Assembly (NCBI GenBank): GCA_900546485.1
Contig: URDK01000074.1
Coordinates: 1-14,603 of the forward strand
Origin: an uncultured Eubacteriales bacterium
GTDB taxonomy: Bacteria; Bacillota; Clostridia; Oscillospirales; Oscillospiraceae
Direction of reading: 5' to 3'
Length of the DNA stretch: 14,603 bases
Position 1 is the first letter of the stretch. Each line of letters starts with the position of its first letter. A program made the position numbers and the translations under genes. The notes beneath the pieces are model-generated. The model worked only from the letters and a program-made list of their open reading frames with translations. It made no database searches and had not been told where the DNA came from. Positions 6,368-12,948 of the stretch are shown in pieces.

Positions 6368-7284
6368 CACTCGTCAAAGAGCTTGTCCCGGCCGAGCACA
6401 GAGGGGATACGCGCCGTTATGACGTCCTCCACCAGCTTGCGCTCGAAGGGGTCGAAGGCCTTGTTCACGACGCCGAGCTTGAGCGCCGCACCGGCGTTCA
6501 GGCCGCGGTGCATGAGCTGTACCGCGCTCATGAGTCCGCGCAGGTCCAGGGCCTTGGTGGATATCTCCGCGCTGTCGCACTTCTTGCGTATGTCGTCAAA
6601 GAGCCCGGCGAACTGCTCCGCCCACTGGTCACGGAGCGTGGGGTGCTCGCGCTTGAGCAGCTTTTTGAGGTTTTCCGCGCTGATGGGAGGCATGTCGATG
6701 ACCGCGAAACGGGAGACGAGGGCCTCGTTGAGCTCGCGCGTGCCTGCGTAGCCGTAGTTCATCGTGGCGATGAAGCGCGTAGCGCTGTCCATGTCTATGC
6801 GGTCGTAGCCGGGGACGTCTATGATGCGTCGGAAGTCCAGCGTCGCGTGCAATACGGCGAGGGACTCGTTTTTCGCCATGTTTATCTCGTCGAGGATGCC
6901 GAAGCCGCCGAGCTTTGCGCATTTGGTGATGGGGCCCTGACGGAAGGAGACCTCGCCGCCGGTGAAGGTGTCAGTGCCTATGAGCGAGGCCGCGTCCGTA
7001 TTTATATAGAAGGACACGTCCCAGCTCGGACGTCCGAAGGCGGAGGCTAGGCACTCGGCCAGGACGTTCTTGCCTGTTGCCTTGGGGCCTACGAGCAGCA
7101 GATTCTCGCCGCAGAGCAGCGCCGTCGCCGCGGCCTCCCAGACCTCCTTGCCGTAGTATTCGAACCTCGGCTTTTCGGTGAGCCGGTGCTCCACCTCGGG
7201 ACTGACCTTGTGCTCCGCCCGGAAGGCCTCTATCGCGGAGACTATGTCTTCGCTGACGCCTTCGCTCCTCAGAAAGCTAAGCAA
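6367..7284 (-). CDS. MoxR-family AAA+ ATPase (CobS/NorQ-like)
   Basis: This 305-residue protein is a single AAA+ module with short flanking helices. Visible motifs are Walker A GPKATGKN (66-73), Walker B GFGILDE (127-133), sensor 1 FIATMNYG (171-178) and an arginine-finger region LVSRF (189-193). MoxR ATPases use ATP hydrolysis, together with a VWA protein, to remodel client enzymes or insert metal cofactors; the VWA partner is the next gene and overlaps this one. The Walker A has lysine followed by asparagine instead of the usual serine or threonine, and alanine where glycine is common. The start is TTG at 7284, with AAAGGGG nine bases upstream; no better ATG is near. It is the first gene of a three-gene operon behind the promoter at 7321-7348. 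A chelatase function is possible but no chelatase subunit is present. Confidence 0.9.
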   Translation of the reverse strand: MLSFLRSEGVSEDIVSAIEAFRAEHKVSPEVEHRLTEKPRFEYYGKEVWEAAATALLCGENLLLVGPKATGKNVLAECLASAFGRPSWDVSFYINTDAASLIGTDTFTGGEVSFRQGPITKCAKLGGFGILDEINMAKNESLAVLHATLDFRRIIDVPGYDRIDMDSATRFIATMNYGYAGTRELNEALVSRFAVIDMPPISAENLKKLLKREHPTLRDQWAEQFAGLFDDIRKKCDSAEISTKALDLRGLMSAVQLMHRGLNAGAALKLGVVNKAFDPFERKLVEDVITARIPSVLGRDKLFDE

Positions 7285-7320
7285 CTTATATTTCCCCTTT
7301 CAATACGCTCTTTCACATGG

Positions 7321-7348
7321 ATTTTATCACGTTTTTGCAATATGTCAA
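7321..7348 (-). promoter_or_regulatory. Promoter of the moxR-VWA-ppa operon
   Basis: On the minus strand TTGACA (7348-7343) and TAAAAT (7326-7321) are separated by 16 bases. Transcription would start near 7314, leaving a leader of about 30 bases with the AAAGGGG ribosome site at 7300-7294. It is one half of a divergent regulatory region shared with the hyp operon. Confidence 0.8.
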
Positions 7349-7397
7349 AGGAGTTTTGCACCCCGGAGCGGCTGTCCCTGAGGGCGAGAAATGAGGT

Positions 7398-7426
7398 TTG
7401 ACTACAAGGCGGCTGTGTGTTAAACT
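7398..7426 (+). promoter_or_regulatory. Promoter of the hypB-hypA operon
   Basis: TTGACT (7398-7403) and TAAACT (7421-7426) are spaced by exactly 17 bases. Transcription should begin near 7433, so the leader before the hypB ATG is about 78 bases. The leader holds a small hairpin (GTCC 7441-7444 with GGAC 7451-7454) and a 10-base palindrome TTTGTACAAA (7481-7490). No NikR-type operator was recognised. Confidence 0.78.
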
Positions 7427-7510
7427 GTAAACGAAAATACGTCCGGAAATGGACAGTAAAAGGCCTTTGAGCCGAAAAAATTTGTACAAAACATCGAAAG
7501 GGGCAAGATC

Positions 7511-8176
7511 ATGCTCAGGACCATCGAGATAAAGCAGAGCGTATTCGCCGACAACAACCGCGAGGCCGACAGCCTCCGCGCCTCGCTCAAGGAAAAGGGC
7601 CTGTTCCTCCTCAACCTCATGTCCTCTCCCGGCAGCGGCAAGACCACGACTCTGGTGCGCACCATTGAGGCGCTCAAGGACGAGCTGCGCATAGGCATCA
7701 TGGAGGCGGACATCGACTCCGACGTGGACGCGCACACCGTGCAGAATGCGGGCGCGAAGGCCGTGCAGCTCCACACGGGCGGCATGTGCCACCTGACCGC
7801 GGACATGACCCGTCAGGGCCTCGACGCTCTGGGCACCGAGGACGTCGACATCGCCATCCTCGAGAACGTCGGCAACCTGGTCTGCCCGGCGGAGTTCGAC
7901 ACCGGCGCCTCCAAGAGCGCCATGATACTCTCCGTTCCCGAGGGCGACGACAAGCCCCTCAAGTACCCGCTGATGTTCACGGTCTGCGACTGCCTGATCG
8001 TCAACAAGATAGACGTCATGCCCTATTTCGACTTCGACTTCGACGCCATGTGCGAGCGGGCGAAGAAGCTCAACCCGAACATAGAGATCATCCCCATCTC
8101 CGCCAAGACCGGCGAGGGCGTGGACAAGTGGGCCGACTGGCTCCGCCGTCAGGTCAAAGAGTGGAAGGGCGAGTGA
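7511..8176 (+). CDS. hypB: Hydrogenase/nickel-enzyme maturation GTPase HypB
   Basis: HypB is a cytoplasmic SIMIBI-class GTPase that hands nickel to an enzyme precursor together with HypA. The 221-residue protein has the P-loop SSPGSGKTT (38-46), the acidic switch EADIDSDVDA (65-74), the metal-site pair C93-H94 in GGMCHL, the family signature NVGNLVCPAEFD (119-130) with C125, and the guanine-specificity motif NKID (165-168). It lacks both the histidine-rich N-terminus of storage-type HypB and the N-terminal CxxCGC site of the E. coli protein. GGGG lies seven bases before the ATG. It opens the plus-strand operon; hypA is the fourth gene, three cistrons away. No hypC, D, E, F or nickel enzyme gene is in the window, so the target could be a [NiFe] hydrogenase or another nickel enzyme elsewhere. 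Confidence 0.96.
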   Translation: MLRTIEIKQSVFADNNREADSLRASLKEKGLFLLNLMSSPGSGKTTTLVRTIEALKDELRIGIMEADIDSDVDAHTVQNAGAKAVQLHTGGMCHLTADMTRQGLDALGTEDVDIAILENVGNLVCPAEFDTGASKSAMILSVPEGDDKPLKYPLMFTVCDCLIVNKIDVMPYFDFDFDAMCERAKKLNPNIEIIPISAKTGEGVDKWADWLRRQVKEWKGE

Positions 8177-8187
8177 AGCCCGACTAG

Positions 8188-9216
8188 ATGGACATAGAGG
8201 AGATCCGGCTCCGCCGTCTGGCGGGCCAGCACCTCATCGCCACTGCGGACACTCTGAGCGTTGTTCGCGACCTCTGCGGGGTGCAGGCGCAGTTCATGTC
8301 GAACGCCCTGCACGCGCTGCGCATCCGCAGCTCCGAGCCTGAGGTGGACGGCCTGGTGAAGAACTGGACCATCCGCGGCACCGTCCACGTCTTTGCGGAG
8401 AGCGACCTGCCTCTTTTCATCCGCGCAGGGGACTACCGCAAAAATGAGTGGAGCGATCCCAACTGGTGGAATTCCCGTCCCGACTGGGCGCTTGGCCCGG
8501 AGCGGCAAAGGTATCTCTCGGACGTTGTCCTCGCAGCGCTGGCCGAAGGCCCGCGCACGCGAGAGGTGCTCAGGGAGCTCTGCCGGGCTGAGGGCATGAC
8601 GCCGGCCGAGGAGTGCAGCATGTTCCATCCCTGGGGCGGGGGGCTGCGCCAGCTCTGCGAGCGCGGCTTCATGCACTACGCGGCGAGCGAGCGGAAGGAA
8701 TTTCACCTCTCGCCGGTATTCGAGCCCATACCGGAGGACGAGGCAAAGCTCGAGCTCGCAAAGCGGTACTTCACGCACTACGGCCCGGCGACGTTGAAGG
8801 ACGCGGCGTATTTCTTCGACACGACACAGACCGAGGTGAAGAAATGGCTGCGCTCCCTGCCCGCGGAAGCGGTCGAGTGCGAGGGCAGGACCTACTATTA
8901 CATAGGCTCCGAATGCAATAGCGGAGCGGATATCCCCGGCTGCATCTTCCTCGCCGGATTTGACCAGCTGATGCTGGGCTATGAGAAAAAAGAGAGCCTC
9001 TTTCTGAGCCGGGAGCACCTGCGTGCCATATTCAGCCTTGCCGGTATAGTAATGCCCGCCGTGCTGCTGCACGGCCGCGTCGCCGGGAGATGGAAACGCA
9101 GGGGGCGCAGGCTCTCCGTAGAGCTGTTTTCCCCGGTCGAGGGGAAGGATACGGAGCTGATCAGAGAGAGCGCCGAGGCGCTGTGGAGCGATATTTCGGC
9201 CGTCGAGTTTGCGTAA
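8188..9216 (+). CDS. HTH_42 winged-helix protein, AlkZ/YcaQ-like probable DNA glycosylase
   Basis: The 342-residue protein matches the HTH_42 (DUF1006-type) family throughout. A conserved N-terminal helix is followed by GVQAQF (31-36), then WTIRGTVHVF (60-69). A central segment KRYFTHYGPATLKDAA follows, and the C-terminal part contains FLAGFDQLMLGY and IFSLAGIVMPAVLLHGRVAG. In the characterised member AlkZ of Streptomyces, which unhooks DNA interstrand crosslinks, two glutamines in a QxQ motif are catalytic; Q33 and Q35 match that motif, whereas E. coli YcaQ has QxD. A base-excision glycosylase is thus likely by family, though no substrate can be read from sequence. It starts 11 bases after hypB, with only a weak ribosome site, so it is probably co-translated. 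Its presence inside a nickel-maturation operon has no obvious explanation. Confidence 0.85.
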   Translation: MDIEEIRLRRLAGQHLIATADTLSVVRDLCGVQAQFMSNALHALRIRSSEPEVDGLVKNWTIRGTVHVFAESDLPLFIRAGDYRKNEWSDPNWWNSRPDWALGPERQRYLSDVVLAALAEGPRTREVLRELCRAEGMTPAEECSMFHPWGGGLRQLCERGFMHYAASERKEFHLSPVFEPIPEDEAKLELAKRYFTHYGPATLKDAAYFFDTTQTEVKKWLRSLPAEAVECEGRTYYYIGSECNSGADIPGCIFLAGFDQLMLGYEKKESLFLSREHLRAIFSLAGIVMPAVLLHGRVAGRWKRRGRRLSVELFSPVEGKDTELIRESAEALWSDISAVEFA

Positions 9217-9266
9217 AAGTTGTTGTTTCACATAGCGAAAAACGAAAAGAGGGGGAATTCCATAAG

Positions 9267-11954
9267 ATGAGACCGATTATCCTGAAGCTTGCGACGAAAA
9301 TCAGCCTCGAGTGCGGCACCTATACCGGCGTGACGCCGAACGACCCCGAGTACAAGATCCTCGACCCGGTGCTGACTGACGAGATGGCCGAGATAGCCAT
9401 GGGCCTGCGTGTGAGGCAGTTCGTCTCGCCGGAGGAGGTGGCGAAGAGGGTCAAAAAGCCGCTGGAGCGCGTGACGCAGGTCCTCTACGAGCTCTCCGAC
9501 CTCGGTGTTTGCCGCTTCGCAAAGAAGGACGGGGCGGACAAGTTCTTCCTGCCCATCTGGGTCCCGGGCATCATGGAGATGATGGTCGGCAACAAGGAGA
9601 TGTGCGAGAAGTACCCCGTCATCGCCGAGTGCTTTGAGGAATACACCCGCAAGAGGATAGCGCCGCTCGCGCCCTTCGTCCCTGTCGGCCAGGGCATGAT
9701 GCGCGTCATCCCCGTCGAGATGGCCATACACAACGACGCGAGGCGCGGCACCTACGAGGAGATACACCGCATCGTGGATAACGCCTACTCCATCGCGGTC
9801 ACGGACTGCTCCTGCCGCCGCACGAGGCGCCTGATGGGCGAGGGCTGCGGCCACCTCGAGAAGGACGTCTGCATCTTCTTCAACGAGAGCGCCGAGTACC
9901 ACATCCGCACCGGCCACGGCCGCGAGATAGACCGTGAGGAGTGCTATGAGATACTCAAGCGCTGCGAGGAGAACGGCCTGGTCCACGAGATATCGAACCT
10001 CGACCCGCCTGACGGCGCGGCCGCGATCTGCAACTGCTGCGGCTGCTCCTGCTTCTCGCTGCGCATCGCGCAGTACTTCAAGACCCCGGACGTCATCCGC
10101 TCCAACTACGTCGCCGAGGTGGACACCGCGAAGTGCGTCGCCTGCGGCCTCTGTGTCGAAAACTGCAACCTGGGCGCGCTGAAGCTGGGCCAGAAGCTCT
10201 GCGCCGCGCCCTCGCATCCGCCGAAGTACGAGACTCCGCACGAGAAGCTGCTCTGGTTCGGCGAGAAGAACTACAACGTCGACTACCGCACCGACCGCGG
10301 CTACGTTGCCTCCGACGGCACCGCGCCCTGCAAGACGAAGTGCCCGGCGCACATCCCCGTCCAGGGCTACATCAAGCTCGCCTCCCAGGGCCGCTTTGAC
10401 GAGGCGCTAGAGCTCATCCGGCGCGAGAATCCCTTCCCGGCGGTCTGCGGCCGCGTATGTCCCCGCTTCTGCGAGGAGGCCTGCACCCGCGGCGACGTGG
10501 ACGCCCCCGTCGCCATAGACGAGGTCAAGAAGTTCCTCGCCCAGCGCGAGCTTGACCCCGCCACCCGCGTGAAGCCCAAGATGCTCAACACCACGGGCAA
10601 GCCCTACACCAACAGGATAGCCGTCATCGGCGCGGGCCCCGCGGGCCTCTCCTGCGCCTATTACCTCGCACTTCAGGGCTACCCCGTAACCGTGTTTGAA
10701 AAGCAGAAGACCCTCGGCGGCATGCTCACCATGGGCATACCCTCCTTCCGCCTTGAGAAGGACGTCGTGAAGGCCGAGATCGAGATATTGAAGGACCTGG
10801 GCGTCGAGTTCAAAACCGGCGTCGAGGTCGGCAAGGACGTGACGCTCGACTCCCTGCGGAAAGAGGGCTACGAGGCCTTCTATGTCGCCATCGGCGCGTG
10901 GAAGAGCACGCCCATCGGCGTGCCGGGCGAGAAGCTCAAGGGTGTCATGGCCGGCATAGACTTCCTGCGCCGCACCAACTCCAGCCGCAAGCCCTCTGTG
11001 GGCGAGAACGTCGCGGTCATCGGCGGCGGCAATGTGGCGATAGACGTCGCGCGCTCTGCGGTGCGCCTCGGCGCCAAGCACGTGACGGTGGTCTACCGCC
11101 GCACCGAGAACGAGATGCCGGCGGACGCCGAGGAGGTCGCCGAGGCGAAGGCTGAGGGCGTGAAGTTCAAGTTCCTCGCCGCCCCCGTGCAGATAGAGGG
11201 CAAGGACGGCAGGGCCGACGCGCTCAAGCTCCAGCTCATGCAGCTCGGCGAGCCCGACGCTTCCGGCAGGCGCAAGCCCGTGCCGGTCGAGGGCGAATTT
11301 GAGACCCTCAAGGCCGAGACGGTCATCTCCGCCATTGGCCAGAGCGTGGATTGGGGCGGCCTGCTCGAGGGCTCCAAGGTAGAGACCGGACGCGGCGGCG
11401 TAGCCATCGCGGACAGCACCACCTTCCAGACCGCGCAGCCCGACGTCTTCGTCGGCGGCGACGTCATGACCGGCCCGAAGTTCGTCATCGACGCCATAGC
11501 GGCCGGCAAGGAGGGCGCCATCTCCATCCACCGCTTTGTCCAGCCGGGTCAGAGCCTGACCATAGGCCGCCGCAAGAAGGACTACGCCGAGTTCGACAAG
11601 GCCGGCGCGAGGATCTACGGCTACGACAACGCCCCGCGCCAGAAGGTCAAGAGCGCCCCGGCCAAGGAGCAGAAGGAGACCTTCCGCGACCTGCGCGGCA
11701 CCTTCACGGAAAAGCAGGTGCTCAAGGAGACAGAGCGCTGCCTCGGCTGCGGCGCCACGGTCGTCGACCAGGCAGCCTGCGTGGGCTGCGGCATCTGCAC
11801 CACGATGTGCAAGTTCGACGCCATCAAGCTCAAGCGCGTGACCGACGCCGCGGGCGAGAAGTACGAGAAGCTCCTCCTCGAGAGCGGCAAGAACGTCGCC
11901 AAGCGCATCAAGGACATCGCCGTGCGCAAGATAAGCCGCCCCGTGGGGAAGTAA
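9267..11954 (+). CDS. FAD-dependent, multi-[4Fe-4S] NAD(P)H oxidoreductase (GltD-like fused to Cys-rich N-domain)
   Basis: This 895-residue cytoplasmic flavoprotein probably transfers electrons between NAD(P)H and iron-sulphur clusters. Residues 1-100 look like a winged-helix segment. Residues 180-265 form a cysteine-rich region (DCSCR at 180-184, C194, C202, then CNCCGCSC at 255-262). A ferredoxin motif follows at C290, C293, C296, C300. From 350 the protein is like the glutamate synthase small subunit: N-terminal cluster cysteines 355, 359, 394, 398, 402, 406; FAD site GAGPAG (455-460); NADPH site GGGNVAIDVARSA (586-598); second FAD contact GGDVMTG (730-736). The C-terminus adds another cluster site (C825, C828, then C838, C841, C844, C848). 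The ATG at 9267 follows AGAGGGGG by 11 bases; an in-frame upstream extension lies inside the preceding gene and was rejected. No glutamate synthase large subunit is adjacent. HypA follows after one base. Confidence 0.88.
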   Translation: MRPIILKLATKISLECGTYTGVTPNDPEYKILDPVLTDEMAEIAMGLRVRQFVSPEEVAKRVKKPLERVTQVLYELSDLGVCRFAKKDGADKFFLPIWVPGIMEMMVGNKEMCEKYPVIAECFEEYTRKRIAPLAPFVPVGQGMMRVIPVEMAIHNDARRGTYEEIHRIVDNAYSIAVTDCSCRRTRRLMGEGCGHLEKDVCIFFNESAEYHIRTGHGREIDREECYEILKRCEENGLVHEISNLDPPDGAAAICNCCGCSCFSLRIAQYFKTPDVIRSNYVAEVDTAKCVACGLCVENCNLGALKLGQKLCAAPSHPPKYETPHEKLLWFGEKNYNVDYRTDRGYVASDGTAPCKTKCPAHIPVQGYIKLASQGRFDEALELIRRENPFPAVCGRVCPRFCEEACTRGDVDAPVAIDEVKKFLAQRELDPATRVKPKMLNTTGKPYTNRIAVIGAGPAGLSCAYYLALQGYPVTVFEKQKTLGGMLTMGIPSFRLEKDVVKAEIEILKDLGVEFKTGVEVGKDVTLDSLRKEGYEAFYVAIGAWKSTPIGVPGEKLKGVMAGIDFLRRTNSSRKPSVGENVAVIGGGNVAIDVARSAVRLGAKHVTVVYRRTENEMPADAEEVAEAKAEGVKFKFLAAPVQIEGKDGRADALKLQLMQLGEPDASGRRKPVPVEGEFETLKAETVISAIGQSVDWGGLLEGSKVETGRGGVAIADSTTFQTAQPDVFVGGDVMTGPKFVIDAIAAGKEGAISIHRFVQPGQSLTIGRRKKDYAEFDKAGARIYGYDNAPRQKVKSAPAKEQKETFRDLRGTFTEKQVLKETERCLGCGATVVDQAACVGCGICTTMCKFDAIKLKRVTDAAGEKYEKLLLESGKNVAKRIKDIAVRKISRPVGK

Positions 11955-11955
11955 G

Positions 11956-12306
11956 ATGCACGAGATGACACTGGCCATCCAGGCCATCAAGAACATCGTC
12001 GAGTTCGCCGAGGACAACGGGATAAAGAAGATAGATACCGTGGTGCTCGAGATAGGCGAGCTGTCGCTGGTCGTGCCGGAGTACATGGAGGAGGCGTATT
12101 ACGCCGCCGTGCCGCACACGATACTCGAGGGCACCAAGCTCCGCATAGACACGGTGCCCGGCACCGGCATCTGCCTCGACTGCGGCAAGGTGTACAACAT
12201 CGTCGCGAATCGCGGCCGCTGCCCGGACTGCGGCTCGGACAGAAAGGACGTCCTCTGCGGCGAGGAGTTCAATATAAAGGAACTGCTCGTTCCCGAGGAT
12301 GAATAG
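11956..12306 (+). CDS. hypA: Hydrogenase/nickel-enzyme maturation protein HypA
   Basis: HypA is a small nickel metallochaperone that works with HypB to load nickel into a client enzyme. The 116-residue product has the diagnostic N-terminus MHEMTLA, in which the amino terminus and H2 bind nickel, the central LEIGELS motif, and a zinc site made of C73-x2-C76 and C89-x2-C92. Length is normal for the family. The ATG begins one base after the TAA of the large oxidoreductase, so the two are tightly coupled in translation. It is the last gene of the operon; a bidirectional terminator follows. HypA and HypB are normally next to each other, whereas here two other genes separate them. Confidence 0.97.
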   Translation: MHEMTLAIQAIKNIVEFAEDNGIKKIDTVVLEIGELSLVVPEYMEEAYYAAVPHTILEGTKLRIDTVPGTGICLDCGKVYNIVANRGRCPDCGSDRKDVLCGEEFNIKELLVPEDE

Positions 12307-12307
12307 A

Positions 12308-12348
12308 ACAAAAAAGCTCCCCGCCGGTTCACCGGCGGGGAGTTTTCA
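12308..12348. terminator. Bidirectional terminator between hypA and the LOG gene
   Basis: A perfect 12-base inverted repeat, CTCCCCGCCGGT (12317-12328) and ACCGGCGGGGAG (12331-12342), is flanked by an A-run on the left and TTTT on the right. It can therefore stop the plus-strand hyp operon and the convergent minus-strand LOG gene alike. It lies in the 39 bases between the two stop codons. Confidence 0.92.
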
Positions 12349-12942
12349 TTTTTCGACGTTATACTTGCCGAAGATCTTTTCCTTCCATACGTCCTCGGGC
12401 TCGGCCTTGTAGCCTTCAACGTAGTCGAGGAGCGCGGCGGGCTCGGTGAAGATCGCGTAGAGCGCGTGGCCGTCTTCCGGGAAGAACTTTTCCTCCACGG
12501 CCTTGACGAGCATGGCCTCCATGGCGTCGTAGTAGCCAAGGGTGTTGAGCACGGCCATGGCCTTGGCGTGGCGGCCCAGCTGCTTGAGCGTCAGCGCCTC
12601 GAAGAACTCCTCGAAGGTGCCGATGCCGCCGGGCAGGGTGATGAAGGCGTCGGACATGTCCTCCATGGTCTTCTTCCGCTCCGACATGGTCTCGGTAAAG
12701 ATCATCTCCGTGCAGCCCTCGTAGAGTATGCCCGGCTCGTCGAAGAAGCGGGGGGCAACACCGGTGAGGCGCCCGCCGACGCTGACAACGCCGCGTGCAG
12801 CGGCTCCCATGAGTCCGCTGGTGCTGCCGCCGAACACGAGCTCGTGCCCGCGGCGGGCAAGCTCCGCTCCCAGCTCAAATGCGGCGTCATAGTAGCCCTG
12901 GGCGAGCTCCCGGCTGGACGCACCGAATACGCAGATCTTCAT
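12346..12942 (-). CDS. LOG family protein (TIGR00730, lysine-decarboxylase-like Rossmann fold)
   Basis: The 198-residue protein has the LOG family hallmarks: an N-terminal Rossmann start ICVFGASS (3-10), GGSTSGLMG (38-46), the ribose-phosphate site SERKKTM (87-93) and the catalytic motif PGGIGTFEE (104-112). Family members cleave nucleoside 5'-monophosphates to free base and ribose 5-phosphate; plant and some bacterial ones release cytokinins, and older databases mislabel them lysine decarboxylases. In this bacterium a nucleotide-salvage or housekeeping role is more likely; the substrate cannot be read from sequence. It starts six bases after the stop of the EgsA-like gene, and its GAGGAG ribosome site overlaps that stop, so the pair is translationally coupled. 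It converges on hypA with a shared terminator. Confidence 0.92.
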   Translation of the reverse strand: MKICVFGASSRELAQGYYDAAFELGAELARRGHELVFGGSTSGLMGAAARGVVSVGGRLTGVAPRFFDEPGILYEGCTEMIFTETMSERKKTMEDMSDAFITLPGGIGTFEEFFEALTLKQLGRHAKAMAVLNTLGYYDAMEAMLVKAVEEKFFPEDGHALYAIFTEPAALLDYVEGYKAEPEDVWKEKIFGKYNVEK

Positions 12943-12948
12943 GTGTTT

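Noticed and set aside
4667..7284. Cobaltochelatase CobS/CobT assignment
   Set aside because: ATPase and VWA domains are shared by many MoxR modules; there is no CobN or cobalamin gene nearby.
9090..9266. Upstream extension of the large oxidoreductase
   Set aside because: The extra 59 codons overlap the end of the HTH_42 gene in another frame and lack a ribosome site; AGAGGGGG before the ATG at 9267 is clearly the better start.
10407..12086. 559-codon minus-strand open frame across the oxidoreductase and hypA
   Set aside because: Antisense shadow of two well-supported genes, leucine/alanine/valine-rich without motifs.
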